Part shown: positions 23,701 through 37,300 of the stretch, in pieces | Position numbering within the stretch: position 1 is the first letter of the stretch | How the letters are laid out: each line of letters begins with the position of its first letter | NCBI RefSeq assembly: GCF_021155765.1 | Contig: NC_060106.1 | Span: 13,356,031-13,420,030, forward strand | From: Diprion similis | Lineage: Eukaryota > Arthropoda > Insecta > Hymenoptera > Diprionidae | DNA: 64,000 nucleotides | Reading direction: 5' to 3' | The notes under the pieces: generated by a model | What the model was told of the DNA's origin: nothing | Databases searched by the model: none | The model's input: only the letters and a program-made list of their open reading frames with translations | Position numbers and translations under genes: made by a program

Positions 23701-26422
23701 GCAGGCCTTCGCAAAAGATCTTAAATATGTATGAAAATTGGCAGAATCGCTGGCCAACCGAATTGTTACATCCGACCACCGTTTTCCGACCGCAACTGCC
23801 TGCACAATGGGATGCCGGATCGGAATCACCTTGAATCACGATCCCGGCGCGTAGCCATTCAGCTTCCATTTATTATTTGTCGTGTAAAAAAATTATTCAA
23901 ACTCTCAATAGGGCCTCGACGAACGTACGCGGTGCAGAAGGTTGATACCTATAACGAAGGTACAAGGCATCAGAGGCATCGGTCCGCGTAGTAGCATTAC
24001 GAAATAATAAACGAGTTTTATACCGTTAGCCGTAAATCTATAATAATAACCATCTGACGAAATTCTTTCACTCCCGGTTCACAACACACTAAATCCCCGC
24101 AATGCCATTGAACTTGATCTTCGTACGATGGGATGTTTAAATAATTTTGCATCGTAATTATCTAATTATTTATTGTATTCGCACGGTACGAAGCAATTCT
24201 TATTTCGTAATAGAAAATAAAAAAAAAAAAAAAAAACGACTGGGTAGACAGGTTCGAGACCGAAGGATTTTATCGCAAATTAACAACAGACAATTACTGT
24301 TGCGACAACTCGATAAACATTGGTGTCAATATCACTAATTTTGCAATCGCATATTATAGTAAATTGTACGTAGGTATACCTATTGCCTAAATTTTTCTTT
24401 GTTAAATCGATTATTTTAATTTTATATGGCTAATTTGCATTTTATGTACCGTAGTTAAGATGAGATACCGTAATTGTTCATTACCCTGGACCGCAATATT
24501 AATTAAAATACAAACATGACTTTTACCCGACCTGCGAAATCCCGTAGGGTTATCTTCACTTATCATTTATTTTACTACAACGCGTTATACTACAATTATA
24601 ACGCAATGCTGACCAGGCTATTCCGATTCTTTGGTGTAATACCTACATGCAATTATAACCCGCAATTACTGTTCGTAATAGGCCTGCAATTGTCGTGATC
24701 CGAACTACTTTCATTCTCGTTCGATATCTAAAATATACTTTACACTACAATGCAAAGGAATTTAAAATTCAACTTCATACATTTTTCGCGTAAATAATCT
24801 ATGTTTACCAAAGTATTCAAATCCGCGTAATCAGATGTTAATCAGATGCGAATGTATACGTGTAATGTGACCCGAAAGAAAATTTTATATTTCCCGTTAC
24901 AATAAATTTAAAAAAACGGCATCTATTTTTATATTCTGAATTGAAATTAGACGAAACTGTAAATTGAATACGTGATTGGCAGGAAGAAATGTCGCGAGTC
25001 TACCGATATCGATATTCAAAAATTAAATTCGCTCCGCGGATGAGATTTCCATTCGCTTCGATTTCACGCTCGTATAAATTATCCCGTTCGTCACACTGGC
25101 GTATCCTAATTGTACCGAAGTTACGTCGAAATCTCTCGGTGTTCTAACAAAGATTTCTTTTCATCTTGAGAAAAAAATGAGAAAAAGATCGCTGCAGAGG
25201 TGGAGGGACAGACAGTGGCGTCCAGGCCAAACACACCAACGAACCAGGATCCGTGAGTCAAGTCCGAAGCCTGAGGCCGTATTAACTAATGTTCCAATGT
25301 CAATAGCGGACTTGTAACACAGAGTTGCGTAATTGATTACTGAATGCCATTCACCCGTTTGGCGGTGTGTGTATACCTGAGTGTCGACTCTTCCAGGGAC
25401 GTGCAAATCGGTTCAACAAAGCAGATCTATACGAAATACATTCGGAACCGCGACTCCGATAGCTAAGCCGTTATATTCGATGAGTTCGGAGGTCAGAAAT
25501 TCGCCGGCAAAGCCAGTTTAAAGGAAAGTGTAGCGTTCTCGACGCCTACAAAGTGGGCTACTTACACCATTTTCAGAGAAGGAAAGAAAAACAATACTTT
25601 TTCTGGTAATGGTAACGGAGATGCTTTCGGTAACGTTGAACGGTTACAGAGTAAATTTTATGGAACGGATCACGGTACGGTTTCGCGTTACATAAATATT
25701 AGCACATTATATATACGTGAGCGAAAATTGTTGTTGAAGTAAAAAATGTGAAGGCGGTGTACGTTTCGCTCTACTGAATACGTTACAAACGTAACGTTGG
25801 ATTTCACCGATGAAAACAAATCATTTTTTTACACAAATTCATTTATAATATTACAAAGATCGTGCGTTGTAGATTCGTTTAATATGTATAACACATATGT
25901 GTGATATAATTCGATTATCAACGACACGATTCTCATTTATATTTACAATATATATTTCGCAGCACCATGGTTTTTGCACAAGAAAGATTTTATCTGCGCG
26001 GATATAGATACCTTGAATCAGCATCGTTGTAAACTCATATATAATAGAAATTATAAGCTACGTGTTAACATCGAAGTAAAATAATATATTTCCAAGGTTC
26101 TCGCGTTCTCGGTGTGTATCAACTCTCTATGAATATAGAAAATTAGTATAGCATATATGGTGAAAAAAAATCTTTACGTCTCGCAAGCATTAAGTGCGAG
26201 CAAATTGCGAATGCGCGAATCCGCAATAGCAGGAGCTACGAGTTTTTATACCAATGTAGGTAGAGGTAGGTGTACAACAAAGCGCGAAGCATGCCAGACA
26301 AACGGATTGGAAATTCTCTGCATCATTGCATGCAACGGGTGCAATTCTTACAGTAAACAGACATCGATTTGCATTTTACATACGCAACCTAAGTTTATTT
26401 AAAAGAAGAAAACGGCAGATTC
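20763..26422. other. Gene-free stretch
   Basis: No supportable gene. The longest open frame in the left half of the window (181 codons, minus strand, 23,324-23,869) lies here. It has no recognised domain and is treated only as a candidate in the findings. A TATA-rich local duplication (about 22,426-22,483) and an A-run near 24,220 are the only clear simple repeats. Confidence 0.5.
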
Positions 26423-26585
26423 CTACTCGCTAAATTTGAATCAGAGAAAATTCACTGATTCCCAGTTAGAAGTAGGTATACGCAATGTCATAAACCAACA
26501 TTGACGATTCAGTGACTTTTTACTGATATTTTACTGATTTTCTCCAGTGGTATACTTATAACTGATTCACGTTTAGCGAGAGTAG
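26423..26585. mobile_element. Foldback / MITE-like inverted-repeat element
   Basis: The two ends are near-perfect inverted copies. The left arm at 26,423-26,443 starts CTACTCGCTAAA and ends TGAATCA. The right arm at 26,563-26,585, read on the minus strand, starts CTACTCTCGCTAAA and also ends TGAATCA. A second inner inverted pair lies at 26,464-26,482 and 26,550-26,564 (CAGTTA-AAGTA-TATAC). Inside are several ACTGATT units. There is no coding capacity. Size and structure fit a non-autonomous foldback element; no clear target-site duplication was seen. Confidence 0.6.
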
Positions 26586-29500
26586 ACAATCCGATCCAGT
26601 ATTTTCCCTGCATTCTATGCAAAATCGATTTTCATCTGTGGGAGAAAATGAAGTATTATTGGTAAGTTTATCCGCTCGCTATAACATTATACATCCACAA
26701 GTACATATCGGTAACGTAGGCATCTACTGTAGATATAATACATGGTAGGTTTACATGCAGCCTCCCACGTTACGCAATATTATAGGCATGTAGTATGTAC
26801 ATGTACGGAGTATGGCCCATAGTGTAGCGCTCGCTAACACTATAAGCGTTTAGCAATGGATCCCCCCATTTAGTCATGGCGGTCATATAGTAGATTAACA
26901 TAATTGGAGGTCGTGACTGGAGCACGGAGAATTTGCCGCGTCGCGTTGCGCCGCCGTTTCAAGATTGAATTATTGGCTTGGTGTGCTGCTGGCGTGCGTG
27001 GAGATCGGGCAAAAACGTAAAGTGGATCCTCTTGCAAATGTGGTGTTTGGAAGAAATTGTTTACGGAATTTTCAGATAAATTGCAGTCTACGTTATTACA
27101 CGAGTATGAAGTTTATCCCTTCGCCGAGTGTCTTATACCGACTTGTTGTTGGATGCAACACAGCCTCCGAGTTGATGACAACCCATGTAACGAAGTGGAT
27201 AGCCTTGTCCTTTAAAAGCTGAGTCCTTGACGGCGTTGGACTCGATTGTGTGATCGGTTTCATCCATTCCCATTCAGCACTGCTACACCCGGAGTGATTA
27301 TATTACTATAATAGCTAAATGAGATAGAATCGCGGGAGAGAAACGAGACGGGATTCTTTGTTGTTCCGATCATCGCTGTATCGCTGCTCCGATATTATCC
27401 TAGCTCACTCGGTCAGACGTAATACCTTATATACGATCTGCAGGAGACGGGAGTACCTGAAATGCTAATTTGTCGTCCTGGTGTATGACGAATGTATGCC
27501 GCGTAAATGTGCCCGCACGATTCACGGGACTTACACAAAGCGCTGGTAGGATAATCGCAGTAATATTATCGCATGTATGTACTGTTGAGAGATGCTTTGT
27601 CTGTAAGATTCCGATCTCCCGACAGCTCCGTCGAGAAAACCCTGCACAGATCTTCTTGGTTCAGGATGACGGTGATGGTATGAAATTGACATATCGCAAA
27701 GTTGAGAAATTAGTTTGCCTTGAACTTTGAATTGCAAATATTACATGAGAACTTCGTTAGTTACGATGCAAATGTGTTTGTAACTCGGATTTTCTCGACG
27801 TCGTCAGACATGCGGAACGCGAACAGAACGAGTGAAAATCTGATGCCGGATAAATGAATATTATTACTTATTTATTCACATCTTTCGTTAATTGCTGCCG
27901 AAACTACGCTGGTCGATTTAAATCTCGCTCAAGTTCTCTCGCATAAATAGGTGCGCACCAATTATTTTCGAACCCCTTACTCTTCGCTCTTGATTAATGA
28001 GAAATTGTCAACGTAATTGCACCCTAATATAGATATTATTGTGAGACAAGTGTGCGGTGACACTAGAAGACTCAAACGTCTCTAACATCTTTTTAGCGAG
28101 CCCCATTCAATATGGAAAATGATTTCACGTAACTGCATGCATCGACACGGGCACACAGGGTGATTCGTATGAATAGAGAGAGAAAGCTGTCTTAAGAAAG
28201 AATGTACGAACGTAATATTTGTCATACTTGTTCGCAATTTATTCACCTTAATTACTATAATAAACAAAAGAATTTGAAATTCACGCGCGTACGGACGTAT
28301 GAATAACACAGAAAAGGAATGTGGCGACATCCATCTTCGGATTAGTCAAGGTTTAGCGTGTTTCTCCTTTGGTAACACCCTCCAACAAGAAACGAGTTTT
28401 TTAAAACTAATTTTCGAGATGATTCTGGTGGTAAATACCGGTCGGTTACCTACCTGTGGTAGTAATATCATATTTGATTGACGAGGATACGTTGCATATA
28501 ACATTGCTGAATTCTGTTATCAATTTTTGTTACACCTCGCAACAAGTAGATATGGTTCGTTATCGTTATATGAAGAATCGTTGTTTTAATTACGGATGGA
28601 TGATGGATAATTGTTTATGTTTTATACGGGCGAAAGTCAATTGAGTTTGAATATTCGCGCACATAAATTTTTTTTGCGAGTGGTGAGAGACAATCACTCG
28701 TGTAAAGAACCTGGTGAACACTTAAAACTTAAAACTGAGATTGAAAACATCAATTACTATAATACATTTGGCATCACCTCATCGCAAAATGATCCAGAAA
28801 CTGTCGACAAGAAAAGGACGAAAGAGTACAAGAATGACCACAATCATCAAATAACGAGAGATCTGTAAAATTCTGAATCAAAATACAAAACGAACGAGAC
28901 CGGTGAAAGCGAACATGAACAGGTATCGATATAACGATTCATCGGCAAGTCGGAAAAAACTTCCGACATCAACATGATCGAAAAGAAAATGAGACCATAA
29001 AAAAAACAGCTAAATTTATTCGACCAAATACTCTGTGATTAGGATGGTTGTGAAATTCATCGTTAAATCTGCATGAACGCAAGAGTCTTTGAGAAGTCTT
29101 ACACCGTGAAGAATGAAAACATAATCGGCTTTTAATCGAGTTGCAAAAAAAACTTTTAGTCGAGAAATTTGTACAATGAAATTGAAGCTCATTCGTTGAT
29201 GAGAAATAATAAAATCTATGTTAAATTTCAGTTATAATCGACGTGTTAGTTTCAACAAAGGAACGATTGGCTCACTGACAAAAGTAATGGACACTGACGA
29301 AACCCAGGGTCGAGCCCGAAATCATATTTACTTGAACAGTCTTTCATTCGATTGTTTACACTGATAAAAAAAAATTTTAATTGTGATTTTTTCAATGAAC
29401 GTCAATTTTATACCGAGAATTCTTAGCATAAATATTTTATTCGACTTAACGCGTTATGTTTCTGGGTGTACTTGTGGAAAAAATGTTTTGTTGCCTTAAA

Positions 29501-32500
29501 TTAAACAATCAAATAATACGATACGTAGAACAAATGTTTTTCTAAACTTCGTATACATTTCATAAATAATCACTACACACTCCGCGATTTATTTCACCGC
29601 GCCTCGAACAACAGCTTGCAAATGCCACGCTTTTGCTTAGAACCAAAACGTATCAAGTGATCGCGCAGAACGCACGGTCAAACTTGAAAATTTAATAACC
29701 CGTAACAAAATTGATTAGAACTGAAGGCTCAGCAGATCAAGAGTGTTTTATTTTTTTCTTATCAAACCGTTTGCGGAAACGTCGCGCAAAAGGTGCGTCT
29801 GATTCCCGTGATTAATCTAGGCGTAAAAAGACGCGACCGATTAATTTGTCAGGAAACTCTTAAATATCTATATCCCCGATTATTCTATGTATTATTTTTG
29901 TGATTACTGGCAGACTATCGGTACAGCAACTTTTGGTAGAATGGACTAGAAACATCCTGTATGCTAATCAGCGTTTTTCTAAACGAGCTGAGCTTACAGC
30001 TGATGGACAATTTTCAACTATTTAAAACTTGAGGATCATTGAAGATCTAATATGCAATTTGATTACGTTACATTATGCGAAACTGTGGAATTTCATCTAT
30101 TAAACATTCATGTGAATATGATTAAATAATCGGTGGAATATGTTTACACTTCAGGTACGTTATTACATCAAGATAGATAAATACAATTCGTTCTCGCGAA
30201 TACGCGTAAGCGATGGTTACCTGTCGCGATGCTCAATTCACTTTCAGCAACGTGCAAAATTTACAACTTCAAAGTAAGTTATGATGAAAGAAATCGCAAA
30301 CAACACATGATTTGGCTGAAAGTCAAGCACCGTTGCGAGCGTGAATGAGCCTATTCATGGAGCCAAGATATAGAAGATTTGTCTAACAATTGTTATCACT
30401 ATGCCACATGACAAAGGAGCCCCAGAGAAATACTAGTAACTTAAGCACATGCAAACTCACCGGTTGTCAGGTAATTGAGAAGTTACTCGGATGTCTTTAC
30501 TCAGCTCTGAAAAAAACAAAAAACGAAAATAAAATTACTCTCATAAAATGGTGCGGATGTGTAGAATGTGGATTTTCAGTTCTCAAATTGATGATTACTG
30601 TTATCTACTTCCATATTTATTCACTGCATATTATGCAAGGTCAAAAATTCGATTTCAAATTTATGAACTTGAATAATCAAAGAATTATGAATTTAAGTAT
30701 TCTTACCTCTTCCAGGTTACTCCACATTTTACATATAGTAGTTCTCGTAGTATCTCGGATGAAGTGGTGAAGCAATAAGACACTTTTCACACTGCAATAT
30801 ATAGGTGGATTACATTTCACTACAGGATGTCTCTATCAATACTAATTTTTTTTATATAATTTGAGTAATTTTCAATGAATTAATAAAGGAACTTCGAAAT
30901 TGAATAACAGTATGCTTATCAAATAAGCGGAAGTATTGAATAAATGTTTCAAAGAAGTGAGAAGAATTCAATATCAATCAAAATAAATCCTTAAATCATC
31001 CATGATTCAAAGTGACATGGGAATTCAAAATCATATCGATTACGTACCTTATACTTTTATTCACTGTAGTGATCAAGACAGCTTTCGCTTTGGTCTAAGA
31101 CGTTAATGATGTCAGGTCACTTCATTTAGATCATTACTGAAACCGGCCAATAATGCTGCAGTATAAACCATCCCTGTAATCAGGTAAAGGACAATGACAT
31201 TTTTTCAGTATTTTATCCGCAAATCCAATACACACAGCATTGAAATTTTACTATCATCTTCATAAAATAGACAACTTTATCAAAGTGAACGCAGCCTGAT
31301 GGTACAATGAAGAATGACCTCAAAAGTGTACCTATTTTTTCATCCATATCATTGACCCGTAGATGTCACATTATACTATCATATTTTGCCAAGTTTTAAA
31401 AATGATCTCGAATATTTCGTACCTGTTGTTTTCCAGTAATAAATTGATCTGTTGAGGCACCGCATGATGTTTTTGTAAAATTTATTGGCAATGTTTTTTA
31501 ATCCAGAAGATCACCAACGCCGATCAAAGTTGTCGTAGTTTATTTCTGTAATTAAATAAGACACAATATTTGGTAATAACGTTACTTTAAAATTGACTTA
31601 CGCAGCATTCATGATTCAAGACTTATTAAGATTTTGCAAATAATCGTAATTATAAGACGTAATTTTAGAATGAGACCCAAGACACTGGGAAGTTCGAGAT
31701 ACTTGAAATTTCAGAGTCAACAACGCTGTGATACATGAATTGTTAAAATACGGTAATGAAATAGGATATAACGAAATAAAGAATTACAGTATCGATTCCC
31801 AAGAAAAATTTGGAAAAACGAAAATATCGCTCATTACAAATTCGAAGAAATATACTCGTAGTGCCGACACTAAAACTACGCATCTACCAAAGATAAACAA
31901 GCAAAAAAAACAGCAGCGTAACAACAAGAATCGTGCTCATCACAGCTAATACAATTCACTGGTGTCGTTTGGACATATAAAACTCACTTCGAATATTTGC
32001 AGGCTGCATTCATTTCAATAACTCGTTTTTTTCTTGGGGCTGCGCTTCTGCCGCAAGTGTATTATTCACCGATGACATTGGTGGGAATGAACCGATCGAA
32101 TTACATAGCATAGCCTAAACACCGCGATCTAAACTCTGCAATGCTGGCGACCGTGAATTCGCTCCGACTGCTCGAGAGCGAATGACCACAGGAGCCACTA
32201 CTTCCCACATTCAAATACGCACTGTACATACCTTTTGAAAATTGGACATAACGATTGTACAGTGTCGAATGGTCGTAATTTGTTGTTTACGTCGCAGAAT
32301 TCGTACCGGGAACAACTTCACACGTAATCTGTGAAGAACAATGTCAACAGCTACCGGAAAACAATTGAAAATCGAATGGACAATCATGCATATGTCGTTA
32401 TACCGATCGTATATCACTTTTCGTATCTATAATAATTACAGCAAATGAAAATGGAACGTCCTAAAGTAAATGACACACTCAACACACATGATTTCTCTTA

Positions 32501-34355
32501 CCGTGAATATATCCAGCGTAAATATCAACGAATTTAATCTCTAGGGGAAGTACGTGACGGTCGATCTTACGATTGTCATTTGTTCGCAGAAATCCGTTGA
32601 AAAAAACCAATCACACACATACCACAAGAAAACGAACCACTCCGTCGCCTTCAACTGTTTATTTGACGATCACTTACCAAGGCAAGACCTATAAACCGAG
32701 TTGATTACAAAAAATTGGTAAAGTAAGCACAAACTTGTATAAATTCAGGACGAAGAACTTGCAGGGTTGCACATGTTTGAACTCGTCTGCGCCCCAGAAT
32801 TCCGCAGCGACGCCTGCGTCACAAGTGAGAACCGACGCAAGACGACATTGAAAATGTATTTCTATCGCTCTGCACTTACCGACCCGTCTTGTGGATGTCG
32901 ATGTTAAATCCAGTTAGCATGGCAGATTACTGCAATTTTCCCTAGCTCTGTCTGCCCGTCAGCTTCGTGCAACAGTCGGTCAATGTATGGCAATCGACCC
33001 GTATGCTTACATGTATGTTAGATACACAGATCCCTGCTCCGAATGGAATTATTCTATTGCATCGCCATCTGTGGGTACAATCTGCTTCTCGTAGCGACGG
33101 GTCGTGAATGAATGTACGCCCATAATTTTGCACACCATACACGTTGACCATACACGACGATGCGAAGCGCATCGTGACGTAGTGTGACTGTGTGAACAAC
33201 TTCAGGCTAAACCGCAGTCAACACACTGATGCCAATAGAAAAAAAAAATCGTATAGTTCATAGAAGGATGAAACTAATTACGTAATTAGTGGATAATTTA
33301 GCTGACGAAGCGTTAATAGAGCGTAAAATAAATGTTCAAAGGTGAAATATATTTGGTTCCGAATGAATTTTTATACTTTTCTCAATTGTGGTGGTAAAAA
33401 AAAAATCGGCGAATATTCAGTTGCACGGTTTCCATATTGCCACTTTGACAAATCAAAACACAATAGATATAATAGCTTAGTGAACGGTGAAACGTAATTG
33501 GCAAATATTTGCGACGTTGAGATAAGATGATAGAAATGTTATATTTTCATCACTAAAAAAATGGTGAGTACATCTTTTTGGGAACCGAAATAGTTGTAAA
33601 AGAAAATTATAAAATATGGTAGGGTAGTTCAGGTGTCGGAATAAGAAAATGGCGTTTTAGAATCTGCAATCGTGGGATCTAGGAAATTGCATCGGAAAAT
33701 AATCGGAAATATTACAAGCGAAGTAAAGAGAGGGAGAAAGGGGAGAAAGAGGGCAAAATGCACACAAATAACATCTAATCGGTTGGGCATTGGCAGGATG
33801 TGAATCATCGTCGTCATACTGGCTAATCACGGGATTATTTCCAGGTGTAACCACGAACGAGCGGATTTGAGCGACTTTAACGAGGGCCAGGTAGCCGTCC
33901 AGGCTACCCACCAATTGACAAAATACAGCCCAAGTCACAAGTCGACATTATTTCACCTAGTTTCGTGTTCACGCAAGTTTCTCCAAGTTTTTAAAATTCC
34001 CCGTTTTGTCACTTCATCTATCAAACGGCGACTTAAAAATGTATTAGATTAACAAAGAGAAATTAGCAAATCGGAGCACCACCTTAGTTGGTCAAAAACG
34101 GAAAATAATCAATGTAAACGGTGTTCCTGAATTTCAATGCTGTGTCAACGCTGGCCATCTGATTGAATCTTCTACCGTATCGAAACGTGTCAAGTGATCT
34201 GAGGCAAGAAATGGCGCAGAACCACGGAACGGGCAACATAGCTTAGCCGTGTGAAATGTAATAACAGTGAACAGGAGGTGTAAAAAAATTGCTCCCAAAA
34301 GTAACAAGCCTAAAGTCAGTGTCGATATTTGTTTCTCCCTTGAAAATCGGGCAAC
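26586..34355. other. Gene-free stretch upstream of ZFAND4
   Basis: No supportable gene. Open frames are short (at most 126 codons) and unlike known proteins. The last few hundred bases before 34,356 should contain the ZFAND4 promoter and 5' untranslated region. No TATA box stands out there, and the transcription start cannot be placed from sequence. Confidence 0.55.
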
Positions 34356-37300
34356 ATGTCTCAGGAGCATAAGTGGCGGCCCTGGATGCCGACAGGTGCT
34401 GAAGAAGCTGCTGGCGGTGAAGGGTCTATGGAAATTTACATCGAAACATTGATGGGCCTTGCATTCGAAATGACTGTGTCACCCAACGATACCATCGGAT
34501 TTATAAAACAAAAAATTCAACGTATCGAAGGTGAGTGGGCAGTTTGCATTGAATATTAATGATCTGCTGTTTGTGAAATTAATATGTCTTGCATTTTCAC
34601 CAACCCAAGTTGAGAATTTTTCTTTGTTTCGTAATCTCAATATTTGCTATACTGCTCATTTAACATTGGTTCCATTTGTCTGTCTACCATAAAATACTAG
34701 TACAGAAGTCACACTATTTATTTTTGACAATGAACTCGTTGTATAAGTATAATGCTTATTTCAGATGAAATTCTCATTTTCGAATATATAGGAAAACCTG
34801 ATAAATCTTGAAACTGTGATCCAAATTCAAATTCAAATATAATATGGAACTTCAAAATGATGAGGGTTAAATCATTTTGTAACAAATGTAGTCAAATATA
34901 CATGTATCTGGTTAAACAATAATAATTTAGCACCTAACATCTTGATAGCTTGAAACAAACATTTCACCATCGATACGAATTCCGATAAATATTGATTTTA
35001 CAATTTACTCACGCCAACTAACATAATTGTAATACAGTAAGAACTGATATTTATAAAAATCTTCCAATCGATTTATATCGCTTGAATGAAGTGGTTGAAA
35101 TCATTTAAAAGAAAAATTAGACAAAAGAAAATCCATAAAATGCTTCTGTTTCATTTTCATGTATTAAATTTCATCGAAATGGCCTATGGTATATACTTGT
35201 GCCGAGATATTTCATTGGGCGCACACTGTATAGTCGTCAAATATTATTTCATTATTACATGACTGCTAATTGTATGTCAGGTGAAAATAAAGTTATATCA
35301 GTATTGCAAACAACTCATGGATTACTGTACATTAATTTCTGTTCCACCTCTTCTTAGGCCTTAAAATATTAAAAATATGATAATTAAGATGAAAAGATTT
35401 ATGCAATTGTGAATTTATTTTGATTACTAATAAATTAATAAGATGAACTTTGGAAAAATATTTATTACAGCATTCCTGTAACAAATCTTTAATGGGTATA
35501 TAAATTTTTTTTATGTTTATGTTGCAGGTATTCCAGTGTCTCAACAGAATATAGTATATAACTTGTGCGAACTCTCTGATTCGAGCACACTTTTGGACCA
35601 CAACATACGTGAAGGTGCTACCTTGAAGTTGGTCTTGTCAATGCGAGGTGGACCTATTAGCACGCGTCGTTTACCCCAAGTGGATGATTATTCCATTAGA
35701 GAACTTCGCGAATTTGTTGAAAATAACAAGTTAGTGAAGTGTAAAATTGTATATGATAAGTTTAGTTTTAACATCTTCTAATTCAGGCATGTTTCTCACT
35801 TTCACAAGCACTATCAACTTCTAATAACTAGTCTTTTCTGTTCCATGTATTATTACGGGATAAACATATTAATATATACGTGCTGTACAACATATACTGA
35901 AAATTTTCTTTCACAGAGAAAATATGATGGATCAGCTGCCACCAGGGTGTCGAGTGACTGTTCTTGTATTTAGAGAGGGCGATTCTGTCAGTTTGTTTAA
36001 AGTGATTGAGAATGACGACGGCACCTACTCTCCCATCGCTGATTCATGGAGTGGATCATCAATAAGGTATACTTGCATATGCAATAAATGCGATTAGCTC
36101 TTTTTGTGGAAAGACCTTATCAAACGTTAGATTTTGCCTACAGAAACATTTTCTCGGACTCTGATTGCGAAGAGGTAGCTGAGAGACTGCAAGAAAATTC
36201 CACAACTATGGGAAAGATGCATGCTTTGAGGCAACAAATGGAGAAGCTCTCGATTCAGAAGGTTTCTATCTTAACTTGATTGTGTGATTTTATTTGGAGG
36301 ACAGAGCCTGCCTCGTGCAAACAAAAAATTACGGGACATAATTGATTCATATGTTTTAGTCAAAGAAATCGAAGAAAAAAGATGAGGATGAAAAAACCAG
36401 TATTGTGGATTCCTTGGCAAGCTCAAACAAGCTCGACGTGGTATGCAGAGAGGACGAAAATTTTAGAAATACCACTCTTCTACCTCCAATTGCAGCTCCT
36501 AAACTCCCTGACCCTAATACTGCGAGTTTTAATTTGAGTAGTATGCCAAAAAAATATTTGAACCGTAGACCCAGAGAATTGAAATCTCTTCCACCAGAAT
36601 ACTATAACGCTTTACGAATGCCTTCGAATAAGGAATACGATAATATCATCTCTCATAAATTTGTGCCTAATAAGTTGGACCCCATAAATCAGGAGTTACA
36701 ATTAAATCAGCGAGGATTTGGCTCAATAGGAAGCGAAATGGCATCTCAAACAAAAAATTTTGGTCATATTGGGAGCGAAATGATGGCTCGGAAGAAGCGC
36801 GAACAAGAATTGGCTAACAGCAAATCAAAACCGTTTTCAACCGACCCGTGCAATAATATGTATCTCAATGCCAATTTCGAAAGATATGACCCAACAAACT
36901 GGCAAAGGAATGAAAATACAGATAAAGACCTTACACTACCGGACCTGCGCAGAAAAAGCTTTGACAATTTTAGCGACCCCAATGTGTACAGGTCACACCG
37001 ACATTCTCCTACTCTATCGAATCATGAGAATATGCCAATGGAATGCTCTTCTTCAAGTATAGCCATAGTCGAGGAAGAGAATCCCCTGGATACAAACTTT
37101 TCACAAAACCCAATCACAGTAACATCGACTGAATCCACGACAGTTGCCATATCGCAATTACCTTCAGAAAGACTTTCCAAATCTAAGGGTACATCTAAAA
37201 GTAGATTTCGGTTAAGAAGATACGGATTGGTATTCACTGATCACGAACGTCCAAAAACCTGTCCAGACCTAAAGATTTGTCAAAAGTCTTATGCTGATCT

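Noticed and set aside
33155-33180. Short palindrome ACGATGCG-AAG-CGCATCGT
   Set aside because: An eight-base stem with a three-base loop is expected to occur by chance in a window this size, and nothing nearby gives it a role.
33657-33938. 93-codon minus-strand frame with a fairly protein-like first half (LVGSLDGYLALVKV)
   Set aside because: Its second half is low-complexity proline/serine/leucine, and a perfect 7-base hairpin (GGTAGCC/GGCTACC) lies in it; no homologue recognised and no splice donor at the break.
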